64,000 bases of DNA from Armigeres subalbatus (Eukaryota > Arthropoda > Insecta > Diptera > Culicidae): assembly GCF_024139115.2 (NCBI RefSeq), contig NC_085141.1:129145822-129209821 (forward strand), read 5' to 3'. This document shows positions 31,492 through 46,584 of this stretch, piece by piece. A program made the translations under genes and the position numbers. The notes under the pieces are model-generated. The model did no database searches and was not told where the DNA came from. It saw only the letters and a program-made list of their open reading frames with translations. Positions within the stretch are counted from its first letter, which is position 1, and the number at the start of each line of letters is the position of its first letter.

Positions 31492-34400
31492 TTCGTGATG
31501 CTCAATTGCAATGTTTCCGCTGCTGTGATGACCGTGGAAAGCTAAAGAGAAAAAAAACTACCCTCCGAGCGTCGGCGGCGGAACGCATCAAATCAAATCC
31601 CCGGAGAGGGATGGTCAGCCGACCTCGCCCTCGGGCTGCTGGTCTTCTGCACTGGGTCCGAATCCGATTTCCAAATAAAATCATCCCTTAGTTTAGCTTC
31701 CAACAATAATTACTTGATCCCGGATGAAGCTAGTTTTGTGAGCGATGTTACTTTTGTGCTGCATCCCGAGCAGTATGAGATTGCTCAAACTAGTTGGTTT
31801 TGATGATAGTTCGATTTTTAAATAATAAAATAAATAATTTTGAAATTAATTCATCCTCAACTTATATGTATGTATCGCGAAATGAGTTTTCGTATTTCGT
31901 TCTAATTTTTATAATCAAGTCGCTGGCAAGATATTGGAAATGAGTTCTCTGTTTTGGATTTCTCGATGCAATTTATATCTATAGGTTTGTTAATCCCAGC
32001 AGATTTTATTGTTGAATCTGCGAAGAAAAACATTCTTAAGTTATCTAAGCCCGCTCGGGATCGCACGCAAAACAATAAGACCAGACAGATCCAAAGAAGA
32101 AGGAATCCCATTACTTTTCCGCATTTATTTTGGTTTCTAATTTTCTTGCACTGCGCTTTGCGTGGTGTCCTTTTGCTCTAGGATGGATTGATAGCCATGA
32201 CGGACCAGCCCGGGACTCGAGAGAACAAGTGTTTCAACGATCAGATAACAGGCGTTTAGTTTTGCTCTCGGGGTGTATTTGGCCTGTCTACCGTTCGTTG
32301 TTCGGTACCTTCTTCTGGTTGCCGCCTTCTCCGTGAGCTTAAAATATCGCAGATGAGCTATTTCTCAGTCGATGGATGACCATCGCCGGATGGCACATCT
32401 GGTGCATACATTTGTGTGACAGTGCACCGTGTCTGAAAAGCGTGGGAACTGATTTTTGGGTTCGAAAAACGATTATTCCAGTTAGGCTTAATGAGGGCGT
32501 TTCACTGGAACTATTCCATAGCTTTGTAGTGTATAACGCCATCTGAAGGGGTCAACACTCAACAATTAGTATTTGCCTACATATCTTGGAATGATAACTT
32601 TAGTGAATCTATCATTGGGAATATTCCTTGTATCATCAGAGATATATTTTTTTTCATGCTTTAAAAAAATCGACAGCAAAACTCTGTAAAAGTATTCAAG
32701 TAAGAAACGATACAAGTAGAAAACTGTTCCGTTTACCACCTCACTGAACATTATATGCATCTCATTACGATACAAAGAAATGCCGCAATATTGTGTCACT
32801 TCTTTTTGCTAACATGCGTGCTCACTGCTGAAAAATCCCAAAAATAAGAAACAAATCAAACACCTTTTCATTGCTTTGTTTATCATGGGATAAACATAAG
32901 ATCTTTGAGATGAAGTCCTGGAGCAGCAACCCTATCTGTTGATATAAATAATTGCAGTGGAAGTAAATGGTAGAAGAAATTGTTATCTATGTGTTATGAG
33001 GTCAGTCAGTATCCTATTCAAATTGAATATTACGAAAACTTGAACGTAGAATGAAACAAACTTTGAAGTGTTGAGTATTATCTTTCTACATAACTGTATC
33101 CCAATGCAACAAATCATGCCTCTTTACGCTGCATATGTTCTTGTCCATCATTTTCTATTTCAAGTGCGATCATATTTTCATTGCGCACTCCCTCGGCTTC
33201 GACTTTTCAGTTGGACATCCATCAGTGTGGTCGGTATACGCATCGTGTATATTTTTAGAAATAAAGAAAAATCCATTCCCATCTAGGGAAATCCATCTAA
33301 AGGACCAGCCACCGCCAAGAGGGAGACACCAAATACCATGTGGACAACGACGATATTATGGTGCGGCGGCCACGATGATGAGAAGATGACTACTTGGAGA
33401 CGACCACGAATGGCACGAAGAAACAGAGTGCATCCTGCATCGGTAACAGTTATACATTGGCCGTGCGGTGGAAAACACGAAGAAAAATTTATGACATTGA
33501 TGGGTGGTGTGCGGAGATTGTCTACGCCGTGTCACCGCGTCGCGTCGTTGACTTCGTTTTAGGTCCCCTAGTCCACCGAGACTATAGAAGTTCTTTCTTT
33601 TAACGGAATCCGTTGGACAACGACCGGATGATTTACTGCCAGCCAGGAGTAGCGGACGTGAAGATCAACGTCGTCGTGCACATTCTCGCAAGTAGACCGT
33701 GATCTACCCGATCGCGCACCGCCAGCCTCGAACACGGGTCGTTCAAGAACAAATGCTCGCACGCATGACGGCACCAGCGACACGGTCTACATCTGACAAC
33801 GCCACCGGGGGAAAATCATATTAGGAAAAAAGGGTTTCGGTTTCTTTTTAATTAGCCTTGAAAGCTGAGACGTTTTCCTAGGATCAAGTGATGCTATTTT
33901 TGGTCAGCTGTCACCCGTTGCTTAGGCAGTAACAGAAAGTGAATTCCAACCGGTTGAAGGTTCACCAATTTGGGAGTTTTATGCTAAGAGTATTATAAAT
34001 GGGCAGAAGATCTATTAGGACAACACTGCCGTTTCTGACTTCAACCTATACACTTCGCTGCATTCCAATTACAGAGTTTGATTCTTTGTACCTCATTAGC
34101 ATCCCACACATACCGAAAATGTATTTAAAAAAATTGGTAATTTGATTAGGAAGAAGTGAGATCTTCCAGAATTTCGTTCCAATTTTCAATAAACCTCTCA
34201 TCATTATGCAATAGGTAAATAGAACACCATGGGCAGCTTCATCAACTCAAAATTTGATTTTTGATCCCTGAACCGATACTTGTTAAACCATTCTGCAGAT
34301 TGCAATTTGTTCAAATATGGTCCAGGATGTACATAACTATTATAGAATGCCACATTTTTTTTTTTTTGAAATCATGGAGTTTGATGTGTCGCACGATGGT

Positions 34401-34518
34401 ATTAGCATATTTCCGTAAAGTTACCTCATAACAGGTTCTGGCGGAACGTCCGGAAATCGGAAATAGACCATATTCTGGACCGATCAAATTTGGTAATTAT
34501 AGCTTGTGCGTCGTTTCC
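31492..34518. other. no recognised gene
   Basis: Mixed sequence. 31500-31650 and 33300-33800 are GC-richer and have short ORFs on both strands with no family signature. They could be promoter or untranslated sequence of a nearby host gene, but nothing in them decides it. Confidence 0.35.
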
Positions 34519-34681
34519 ATTCAAATTATACTAAATAATCATTTCCGAAGTATGCGTTTTGAAAAATTGCCAAACGCTAACACCCTATTGAAATCCGAAA
34601 TAACTCCGGAACCAAGTGCCAATATTTTGAAAATTAATTTATGTAGCTTACATCTAAACAGTTAGTACTGAATTAACAATT
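34519..34681 (+). repeat. 163-bp direct repeat, copy 1
   Basis: Nearly identical to 40571-40733 (few mismatches, same length and strand; starts ATTCAAATTATAC). Copy 2 lies just inside the CGGGGAA-ended element, so copy 1 is probably a fragment of that family. Confidence 0.85.
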
Positions 34682-34995
34682 TGACGTTAAAATATGGATC
34701 GAGGTCACATTGTTTGCTGAGAGGGTAGCCGTAACAAAAACGGCGGCGGCTTCGGCGGAAAAGATGTTGCAGGCTCTCCGACATGGTCAAATTGGGTCCA
34801 TAGACTCCGAAGCCGACTCCTCGTCTGGATACGGAACCGTCGGTGTAACGGATCTCGCTGTTCCGGAAGCGTGTTAAAAACAGACCGTTGGAGTTCCTCT
34901 GTGTTGTCACGCCTCTTAAACCGAGAAGCGATGGTGCGGTCGATGCTAACTGGAGGCGTCAGCCAGCCCTTCGCTCCGTGCCAGAGGACCCGCGC

Positions 34996-35090
34996 TACTG
35001 ATGATGATGATGATGATGATGATGATGGTCCCGCCACATACCCCTACAAAGGTTTGAGCTGGACGAGTTATCTTTAAGATAATTAAATAA
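34996..35090. repeat. (GAT)n plus a mobile-repeat tail
   Basis: The run of GAT is followed by CCCCTACAAAGGTTTGAGCTGGACGAG. A diverged copy with the same order (GATGATGAT, CCCCTAGAAGGGTTTAAGATAGACGAG) sits at 37240-37295. Confidence 0.6.
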
Positions 35091-35814
35091 GATCAATGTA
35101 ATCGGTTTTGCAAACAACGATCCGATTGTATATACAGATATAAAATTCAAAATAAAATTCCAAACTGTACAGCAAAAATAAATTGGTAAAATGAACTAGA
35201 GAACTACACCTAGAATTTTTGTAATCAACAGTAGTGATACATGGAGCTCATCAAAAGCTAAACTTGTGAAACCTCTCGCACAGATTTCAAAAGCTCCGCC
35301 AAACATCGCGTTCTTTTCACAAGCCAATATCGCAATCTAAAACTCACATGTATCTGAACATGGATCATTAGGTTCGACAACCAAACATCAAAACTTGTGT
35401 AACCGCTCCGTCGATAACAAAAGTTTCGGAACAACCGCGAGTACAAAATAATCTACCAGAAGGCTTACTACTAATTCAAGAGCATGATTCAACAGATCGA
35501 AATATGCAAGTTTTTAAATAAATTCAAAATCATTCATATCTGTAATCCGCGCGCAATGCTCAAACTTTTGTAGACCACACAAAGAAAGGTTCAAAAATAA
35601 ACTACGTCAATAAATTAAAATCCATCATCATCATCGAGGCGAACGTTATAGCTTATTAACCTTTCCGTCCCCAACGTCTGTTTTTAAGGGCTTTCAAAAA
35701 TCCAAACTGCAAACTAGTTTCGAGGCTATCCACAGTACGGTTCCTGAATTATTTCAGATTCCGTTGGGGTCAGTTGTCCCCGGAATAAGTGGCCATTCAC
35801 AATTTTAAGTCAAA

Positions 35815-36825
35815 ACAGGTCGTGCGACACCTCAAACTTCATGATTTCACAAAGCAATGATGCGAATGATATTTTTGGGGTTCCTGGCCCACTCGGACTC
35901 AATCTGGCCACATCCGTTACAATCCAGGGACCTACGGAATGGCCATTTTCTAATTTGATTCAAAATAGGTCGTGCGACACCTCAAACTTCATGATTTTAC
36001 AAAGCGATGATGGAAATGATATTTTTAGGGTTCCTGGCCCACTCGGATCCATTCCGGCCACAATCCGGAGGACCAACGGAATGGCCAACTTCTGAATTGA
36101 TGCAAAATAGGTCGTGCGACACCTCAAACTTCATGATTTTCCAAGCAATGATGGGAATGATATGTTTAGGGTTCCTGACCCACTCGGATTCAATTCGGCC
36201 ACATCGGTCACAATCCGGGGACCAACGGAATGGCCATTTTCTAAATTGATTCAAAATAGGTCGTGCGACACCTCAAACTTCATGATTTTACAAAGCAATA
36301 ATGGGAATGATATTTTTAGGGTTCCTGGCCCACTCGGATTTAATCCGGCAACATCGGTCACAATCCGGAGGACCTACGGAATGGCCATTTTCCAAAATGT
36401 ATTCAAAATAGGTCGTGCGACACCTCAAACTTCATGATTTCACAAAGCAATGATGGGAATGACATTTTTAGGGTTCCTGACCCACTCGGATTCAATCCGG
36501 CCACATCGGTCACAATTCGGGGACCAACGGAATGGCCATTTTTTAAATTGATTCAAAATAGGTTGTGCAACACCTCAAACTTCATGATTTTACAAAGCAA
36601 TAATGGGAATCATATTTTTAGGGTTCCTGGCCCACTCGAATCCATTCCGGCCACAATCCGGAGGACCTACGGAATGACCATTTTCTAAATTGATTCAAAA
36701 TAGGTCGTGCCACACCTCAAACTTCATGATTTCACAAAGCATTGATGGGAATGATATTTTTAGGGTTCCTGGCCCACTCGGATTCAATCCGACCACATCG
36801 GTCACAATCCAGGGACCCAGGAATT
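35815..36825 (+). repeat. tandem array, about 150-bp unit, 7 copies
   Basis: Each unit has GTCGTGCGACACCTCAAACT, AGGGTTCCTGGCCCACTCGG and a GGAATGGCCATTTTC segment. Copy starts fall near 35818, 35968, 36110, 36262, 36411, 36560 and 36703. ORFs here are by-products of the periodicity. Confidence 0.9.
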
Positions 36826-38740
36826 CCACCGAAAATTTATACAGAAATTATACCGTAAATGAAATCAACAATGGAATTTTCGGAGGAATTCCTAGATTAA
36901 TTCCCAAAGAAATCCTGATAGAATTCCGGTGGAAACTTCAAGATTTCTACTGGGACATCCTCCAGGAGTTTTTCTGAAAATTCCTCCGGGAATTCCACCG
37001 GAAGTTCCTCAAAGAGTTCCTGCAGGATTTTCTCCGAGAATTCTTCCGGCAGTTCTATCGGCAGATCCTACGGGAGTTCCTCTTCCGGGAATTTCTCCAG
37101 AATTTCCTCCGGGAATTCATTCAAGCTTTCTTTATGGAATTTATTTAGGAATTCAGGAATTTATACAGAAAATCCTCCAGAAGCTCCACCGAGAACTTCT
37201 CTGGTAGCTTCTGAAGGTAATCTCCGGGAGGTCCTCTGATGATGATGATGATCCAACTCAGCTACATGCCCCTAGAAGGGTTTAAGATAGACGAGATTTG
37301 TGTATAAGATGAATTATCCAAGAATTTTTTCGAGTATTCTTCTGGTAGTTTCACTGGCAGTTCCTTCGTGGGTTCATTTGAAAAAATTCTCAAAAGATCT
37401 CCCAGAGCAACTCCCAAAGAAATTATCCGAGGAACTTCTGGAGGATTTTGTAGATAAATTCTATAAAAAAGCCTGAATGAATTCCCGGAGGAGCTACTGC
37501 TGGAACTCCCGGAGAAATTTTCAGAGGAACAGTCGTTGGAATACCCGGAGTTGAATTTCTAGAGGATTTTCTGAGATCCCATTTCCCGTGAAATTCCTGC
37601 CATATATCCTCCTGGATTTCCCTGTGAAGTTCTTGGAGGGATTCCCAGAGGAACTCATGGAAAAACTCCTGGAGGAGGTCCCACAAGCACTTCAGGAAGA
37701 ATTCTCACAAGGAAGTCCTGAACTAATTCTTGGAGAAGTTCATGAAGGGATTTTTGGATAAATATATGAAGGAATTCCCGGAAAAATACCAGGAGAAATT
37801 ATTGCAGAAACTCCCAGATGAAATGCTGAAGAAATTACCGGATGAATTCCCGGAGATAGTTCTGAAGAAATACTTGGAAGAACTCTTGAAAGATATCTTG
37901 GAGGAACTCTCAAATTAATATCCGAATGAAATTCTGGATTGAATTTCTAGTGAAGTCCGGAAAGCATTCCAGGATAATTCCGCGGAAAAATTTCGGGAGA
38001 AATTCCTGAAGGAATTCCTGGAGAAGTACCTTAAACAATTCCCGGGAAAATACCTGGAAGAATTTCCGAGGAAATATATGGACGAATTCCTGGATAAATT
38101 TCTAAAGAAATTTTTAGATGAATTCTTGAAGAATATTCTGAAGTAATACCGGAAAGAATTCCTGAATGCAATCCTAGAGGATTTCGCTATTAAATCTATG
38201 GAGGTATTACCAGAAAAACTCCTGAAAGTTATCCTGGACGAACTAAAGGAAGAGTTCCTGGAGGAATGCCCAGAGAAGTTCCTAGAAGAATTTCCGAAGG
38301 AATTTCTTATAGATTTACAAGTGAAAGTGTGGAGCGAAATCGGAGGATTTTCATAATAAATTTCTGTAGAAACTTTTGGAAGGAAATTTCGAAGGAATTT
38401 TGGAAGGAAATTTCATTGTATTCTTGAAGGAACTCTCGAATGTATTCCTGAAGGAAATGCCGGAGATTTTTCTGGAAGAATAGCCAAAGAAATGTCTAGA
38501 AGGAAAAATTGGAGAAGAAAAGAAATCTTCAAGGAATTTCCTCATGAATTTCCTAAAAAACAAATTTAGTGAGGGGTTTCTAGATAAGGAGAAATTACAA
38601 TTACATGAGAAAGATTTTCGAACGATTTTCAGAGGAATTTGTGGATTACTTTCCGGAGGAATTTAGAAGTTCCCAGGGGAGCTTCTAGAAGGATTTCAAG
38701 GAGAATTCTTGAGCCCGAAACTTTTTGAGTTGTTTTGCCC
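36826..38740. repeat. low-complexity GAATTC/CCGG-rich centre
   Basis: About 1.9 kb of degenerate short-period repeats built on GGAATTCC, TTCCTGGAGG and similar words. They run pyrimidine-rich on the left and purine-rich on the right of about 37.3 kb, which again makes an inverted layout. Similar sequence occurs at 47008-47160. Frames through it give repetitive Glu/Leu/Lys/Phe peptides that are not genes. Confidence 0.75.
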
Positions 38741-38756
38741 CAACGCCCACTCTGGC

Positions 38757-39895
38757 TACGCCCTTGTATCATTCCAATCATTGCTTTGTAAAATCATGAA
38801 GTTTGAGGTGTCACATGACCTATTTTGAATTAATTTAGAAAATGGCCATTCCGTTTTTCCTCGGATTGTGACCGATGTGGCCAGATTGAATCCGAGTGGG
38901 CCAGGAACCCTAAAAATATCATTCGCATCATTGCTTTGTGAAATCATGAAGATTGAGGTGTCGCACGACCTATTTTGAATCAATTTAGAAAATGGCCATT
39001 CCGTAGGTCCTCCGGATTGTGGCCAGAATGGATCCGAGTGGGCCAGGAACCCTAAAAATATCATTCTCATCATTGCTTTGTAAAATCATGAAGTTTGAGG
39101 TGTCGCACGACCTATTTTGAATCAATTTAGAAAATGGCCATTCCGTTGGTCCCCGGATTGTGACCGATGTGTCCGGATTGAATCCGAGTGGGTCAGTAAC
39201 CCTAAAAATATCATTCCCATCATTGCTTTGAAAATCAAGAGGTTTGAGGTGTCGCACGACCTATTTTGAATCAATTTTGAAAATGGCCATTCCGTTGGTT
39301 TCCGGATTGTGACCGATGTGGCCAAATTGAATCCAAGTTGGCCAAGAAACCCCAAAAATATTATTCCCATCATTGCTTTGTAAAATCATGAAGTTTGAGG
39401 TGTCACATGACCTATTTTGAATTAATTTAGAAAATGGCCATCCCGTAGGTCCCCGGATTGTGACCGATGTGGCCAGATTGAATCCGAGTGGGCCAGGAAC
39501 CCAAAAAATATCATTCCCATCATTGCTTTATAAAATCATGAAGTTTGAGGTGTCGCACGACCTATTTTGAATCAATTTAGAAAATGGCCATTCCGTTGGT
39601 TTCCGGATTGTGACCGATGTGGCCGGATTGAATCCAAGTGGGCCAGGAACCCCAAAAATATCATTCCCATTATTGCTTTGTAAAATCATAAAGTTTGAGG
39701 TGTCGCACGACCTATTTTGCATCAATTTAGAAAATGGCCATTCCGTAGGTCCCCGGATTGTGACCGATGTGGCCAGATTGAGTCCGAGTGGGCCAGGAAC
39801 CCTAAAAATATCATTTCCATCATCGCTTTGTAAAATCATGAAGTTTGAGGTGTCGCAAGACCTGTTTTGACTTAAAATTGAAAATGGCCACTTAT
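38757..39895 (-). repeat. tandem array, same 150-bp unit, inverted, 8 copies
   Basis: Reverse complement of the array at 35815-36825, with units near 38800, 38945, 39092, 39250, 39400, 39544, 39694 and 39850. Confidence 0.9.
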
Positions 39896-40214
39896 TCTGG
39901 GGACAACTGACCCCAACGGAATCTGGAATAATTCTGGAACCGTACTGTGGATAGCCTCGAAACTAGTATGAATCAAAAATTGGGATCCTTCCGGATGGAA
40001 TGCAACTTGTTGCGAAAGAATCGGTCAAGAAATGCGATTTTTACAGCAGTTTAGATTTTTGAAAGCCCTTAAAAACAGACGTTGGGGACGGAAAGGTTAA
40101 TGCCTCAATAAATAATAAAAATAAAAAATGGTCCATAAAAATCATCCGTTGTTAAAAACTTCGTCAAGATACATGTGTTAACGGGTAAAAAATTGCCGGG
40201 TAGCTGTTTAAAAG

Positions 40215-40399
40215 ACAGCTTTGACGTGTGAAATACATTGTCTCTTAAACTGCGTTAGCGTGACTGCACGTTTGATTAGTGAAGGCATCGAATTGCAAAC
40301 ATTTATACCTTTAAAAAACAAAGAGTTTTGTGAAGCTCCATACAAAAAATAGGGTGTTCGCACATTATCCGCGTGTCTAGTATTATATCTATGATTATC
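40215..40399 (-). pseudogene. LINE C-terminal tail fragment
   Basis: It reads HRYNTRHADNVRTPYFLYG, then INVCNSMPSLIKRA and LTQFKRQC. This matches the general C-terminal pattern YNTR...(P)F..G...WN.LP..IK...S...FK found after the RT of many LINEs. It is cut at 40399 by the CGGGGAA-ended element. Confidence 0.55.
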
Positions 40400-40570
40400 G
40401 ATTGTACGACAATTCCCCGAAAACCAATTTCCCGAATGCAATTTTCCCGAATGCAATTTCCCCGAATGTAACAATTCCCCGAATGCAATTTCCCCGAATG
40501 TAACAATTCCCCGAATGTAACATTTCCCCGAATGTTACAAATCCCCGAAAATAAAGTATTTTTTGCAATT

Positions 40571-40733
40571 ATTCAAATTATACTAAATAATCATTTCCGA
40601 AATATGCGTTTTGAAAAATTGCCAAACGCTAACACCCTTTTGAAATCCAAAATAACTCCGGAACCAAGTGCCAATATTTTGAAAATTAATTTATGTAGCT
40701 TACATCTAAACAGTTAGTACTGAATTAACAATT
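40571..40733 (+). repeat. 163-bp direct repeat, copy 2
   Basis: See 34519-34681. Confidence 0.85.
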
Positions 40734-41039
40734 CGTCCAAACAGTGCAGCGTTCAAAGATTTGTTCTAGAGTGTCTCTTTGGAAATACCGAACATGATCA
40801 AATCTTTCGATAGTATTGTATGCCCTTGATCTTCCTTATTGTTAAATTATAAAGATATTAGAATAAAGTGTTTTCCTATTTTTTTTTTAATAGTCGAACA
40901 AAGGCTGAATTTCTTTGATGGAGTAAAATTCAGAAATTCCGATTGAAAACATCATGGTCAAAATTTGTGAAATCAAACTCCTGTCATATGTAAGGTCCAT
41001 CCCTTCTTAAGAAGTTACTGGTAATCGTGGATATGAATC

Positions 41040-41740
41040 CTAAAAAAATAATAATGCGTATGCCCGGAACAAGGCAATGGTGAATGTGATCCCTTCTTTA
41101 AAAATAATGCATCTACTCGGAATAACGCAATGGATTACTTTGATCTCTTCTTTGGAAGTAGGTGTTTCCCAAGAATAATGGAGAAGTGAATGTTATTCCT
41201 TCTTTGAAAATTTGTATCTACCTGGTATAAGGAAACGGTAGTTGTGATCTATTCATTAGAGTTAGGCGTTAGCTTGAAATAAGCCAAAATAGAATGAAAT
41301 TACCTTTTTAGAAGAAGGAATTTGCCTGCAATAAGGTAATGATAAACGTAGTCTCTTCTTTTGATGTAGACGAGTTTGGCCGGAATAGATATTATATATG
41401 AGATCACATCTAGCAATAAATATCAATTATATAAACAAAAAAAAAATTATCGAATTAATCGACGTGTTCATTTAAAGAAGGCAATATCCCCTCCATTGTC
41501 CTTATACTGCGTAGACGCGATCATTTAAGAAAGGCATTATCTCCTTTCTTCGCTTTACTCCAGGCAAACGTGTTTAATTGAAGAAGGGTCCATCTTCCCT
41601 CATTGTCTTATATCGGGCAAACGTGTTCATTTTAAGAAGGCATTATAACTCGTCTTCCCCTAAAACCGAGCGAAGCGATTATCAATAAAAAAAAAGCATT
41701 ATCCCTTTCCTTCGCCTTATACCGGAAAACGGATTAATTT
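41040..41740. repeat. opposed degenerate tandem arrays, about 60-bp unit
   Basis: 41040-41395 repeats words like CCGGAATAAGGCAATGG and GATCCCTTCTTT. 41455-41740 repeats their complements, such as AAGAAGGCATTAT and GCCTTATACCGG. The two sets face each other around about 41425. Confidence 0.65.
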
Positions 41741-41744
41741 TCTT

Positions 41745-42170
41745 CCTTTATCTCTATCCTCCTTTCTCATTTTTTCATTTTTTCTTCCTACATCTCATTT
41801 CGTATTTCGCCCTCTTTCGCTCCTCACTCCCACTTCTCGCATCATATTTTTCACTTCTCACTTTTTACTCCAAACTTTTCACTTCTTACTATGTACTTCC
41901 TTCTCATTTCTTACTTTTCACTTCTCACTTCTCATGTCTCACTTCTCACTTCTCACTACTCACTACTCCCAACTTACTGCTCACTACTCACTTCTCACTC
42001 CTCACTTCTCGCTTCTCACTTCTGACATCTCACTTTTCACATCTCACATTTCACTTCTCATTTCTCACTTCTCATAACTCATGTGTCATTTCTCACTTTT
42101 CATTAAGTTCTTCTCACTTCTCACTTTTCACTACTCACTATTAATTTCTCACTTCTTACTCCTCATTCGG
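41745..42170. repeat. TCACTTC-type pyrimidine-rich tandem repeat
   Basis: Long run of variants of CTCACTTCT on the plus strand. Confidence 0.85.
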
Positions 42171-42489
42171 CCTAATGACGGTTCGGCATAATGGTCTTCG
42201 GCCCAATGACCAACAATCTCATTTTTTTACAATTTTTTTTTTGTCCCGTGATCCTCACTTTTGTTGCAGCTCAAAATTATGTCAAAAGCCAATTATGCGA
42301 CTTTATGTAAAACGACGCAGATTTCTTTTTCAGTTTTAGTTTTATCTGCACTATGGAAACAATTCGTGGAAATGTTGCATTCGGGGAATTGTTACATTGT
42401 TACATTGTTATTCGGGGAAATTTCATTCGGGGAAATTGCATTCGGGGAATTGGTTTTCGGGGAATTGACGTACAATCATGAATATCACT

Positions 42490-43380
42490 TCCTCTTTCAA
42501 TTCGATCACTCAAATATCGAAGCGGCTTTACAGCAAATGGCCATTAAAATATGGTGCCGGAAAGGGAGGATGCCAGCTTCAACACATGTAGCTTTAGCGG
42601 CAGTGGACGGGAGTAAACCGGAGGCTGTTCGGACGTAGCTGTTGAAAACAGCCGAAAAAGTGTTGATGAGGCTTCGGTAGGCAGGGCATGTAAGCTCTAG
42701 GCCATAGATCAGGCGGCTATCAATGATGGCTTGTCCGACGTTTAGTCTCGTGCTCCTGTTGTTGGTGCGGTGTTTTTTTTGAGAGTTTTGATTAGATTAA
42801 CGCGTGATTTACAAGCTTCCTTTACCGCAAGTGCGGTAAAAGGAAATTTTTTGGTCGATGTCGACAACAAGTACGCGGACGATCTTCCGGTTGGGGATGG
42901 CCTCCATGCCGAGTTTATGGATGGCCCCGCTAGCTGATGCCGGCCGCTGCAAACGTGCCCCGGACACATTTACTGGCGTTCAGAACAAAAGCCGACGGAA
43001 GAAGTCCAGCGAAGGATGGTGCTTACTGCCACCTGGGTTCTGATTCTGGTTCTTCCAGGTGTTCTACCAACTACGACTAACAAGATTTCGTCTGCGACAC
43101 AAAATATACGTTTGCGGGCAGAACGTTGTAGACCCCGTCCATAGCGATAAGGAAAAGTGTTACCACTAGGACCGACCCTTGGGCGACGCCAGTTTCCTCA
43201 GGATCAAGGGGTGCCTCACAGCTATCGATCGCAGCGAATTGCAATCGAAATAAATTCAATTTGATTCGATTTCGCAATGGTACTGTTTGATCATTATTGC
43301 AACGCACCTTCCACTGGTTTGACACTAGGTTTGACAGAACTAATCTGGTAGTTTTCATCCAAGCAGGCATCGGTTTTTCG
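42490..43380 (-). pseudogene. I-type LINE reverse transcriptase fragment
   Basis: 43380-43077 gives SNLVSNQWKVRCNNDQTVPL and GVAQGSVLVVTLFLIAMDGVYN. 42969-42742 gives CPGHVCSGRHQLAGPSI and then RVNLIKTL. The minus strand near 42700-42490 continues with RT C-terminal sequence. It resembles the element at 22430-23110 (compare CVRGHVCRWRHQLSGPSV). Frame breaks make it dead. Confidence 0.7.
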
Positions 43381-43569
43381 CGTTACCAATGACATTATTT
43401 TAGTTGTTTATTCTCTAGTCAACAGAAAAAAATGGCGAAGTTTCCAAATTTCCAATAAGTTAGGTGTTTATTTTTCTTTATTCAAAGTCTATTTCTCATT
43501 TTAGACATAATTGGACTTAACAATATCGTCATGGATTATAAGCTGAAGGAACCCTGTTATGGATTATAA

Positions 43570-44487
43570 CCCAAGTAACACCGAAAACATCTTTTTTTGC
43601 GGAGGTTTAAGATACTTGTTGTATGACGGTTAGAAAGATGAAATACAAAACATAACATGTTCGATGTAAGTTGTGAAAAGGTTTTTGTTAAACATACAGC
43701 TTTTTGATCATAGAAGATGTTTTGTATTACATTTTCACGACTTGCTGATAACATGTCATTTTTTGACATTTGTTTGGGTTTTCAAGATGTTTTGTTTTAC
43801 TTTCTCAAGACATAAAACATGTCGCCAGGATGATTTTACGAACTTACGATTAACATGTTTATTGTTTTGACATTTGTTTAGTTAGAAGATGTATAGTTAT
43901 GATGCGGGCTCAGCTGAAATCGGTGTTTTGAACTTTATTTCAACATCTCTTCAGATCTTAGCAATGGATATTTTTCATCGACTCTATAGTCTGTCGAGAA
44001 CTCGCCATATTGCTCTTCTGCAGATTCGAGCATGTGTTTACAGATGAATTTCTAAATTTTATGTTTTTCATATAGTGCGTATTTTTCTCCAATCAATGGC
44101 GCATGAATTTAGGAGAAGTAAAATAAAAATTTCCACGATAAGTCGTGAGTGGCATATGAAGCAACGTCACGAATTGCAAATGCTATGTACCTATGTGTAT
44201 TCTACTTTATTTTATCAATTCATAGCTAAATTTATGCATGCATTTTTTCATCCAATCTTGTAAATGTTATTTTGGCATGAAACATTTGTCAGCAACTTTG
44301 TTATTGTATACTCACTTCCAACTAAACTTATCTTGTGAACGTATTAAGATGTTGAAAATTTCAACAATTTTTGCGCTGTTTCGGTCGTGTGAAGGTCATG
44401 AAACAAGTTTATATACCAAAACAAAAACAACCTATAAGTTTGAAAGATGAATTTTTTACTCTCATTCAACAAACTGTGTTACTTGGG
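43570..44487. mobile_element. possible element with CCCAAGTAACA inverted ends
   Basis: CCCAAGTAACA at 43570-43580 and its complement at 44477-44487. It has the same terminus as 2337-4125. AT-rich interior with many ACATGTT words, no ORF of note, no clear target duplication. Confidence 0.45.

Positions 44488-46584
<2,097 letters not shown>

Larger units (their letters stand above)
35660..40096. mobile_element. 4.4-kb non-autonomous element in TTAA (piggyBac-like)
   Basis: CCTTTCCGTCCCCAACG follows TTAA (35656-35659), and its complement precedes TTAA (40097-40100). Long inverted arms continue inward (about 160 bp), then inverted arrays of 150-bp repeats. TTAA duplication and C-rich ends suggest piggyBac mobilisation. 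No transposase ORF exists, so it must be moved in trans. Confidence 0.8.
40400..42477. mobile_element. element with CGGGGAA-repeat inverted ends
   Basis: GATTGTACGNCAATTCCCCG starts both ends in inverted orientation, followed by short tandem repeats of (T)CCCCGAATG(N). ATGATTATC (40391-40399) and ATGAATATC (42478-42486) look like a 9-bp target duplication with one mismatch. The inside holds the 163-bp repeat copy 2, two opposed tandem arrays and a TCACTTC-rich tract. No transposase ORF. Confidence 0.7.

Noticed and set aside
35815..36825. CRISPR-like array
   Set aside because: Units of about 150 bp are repeated in full without unique spacers, and the DNA is eukaryotic.
37730..37918. Glu/Lys/Leu-rich 62-codon ORF resembling a coiled coil
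   Set aside because: It lies in the short-period GAATTC-type repeat and merely reflects it.
35841..39839. Series of 80-107 codon ORFs with similar proteins on both strands
   Set aside because: They follow the 150-bp tandem unit and its inverted copy; the similarity is of DNA repeats, not of a gene family.
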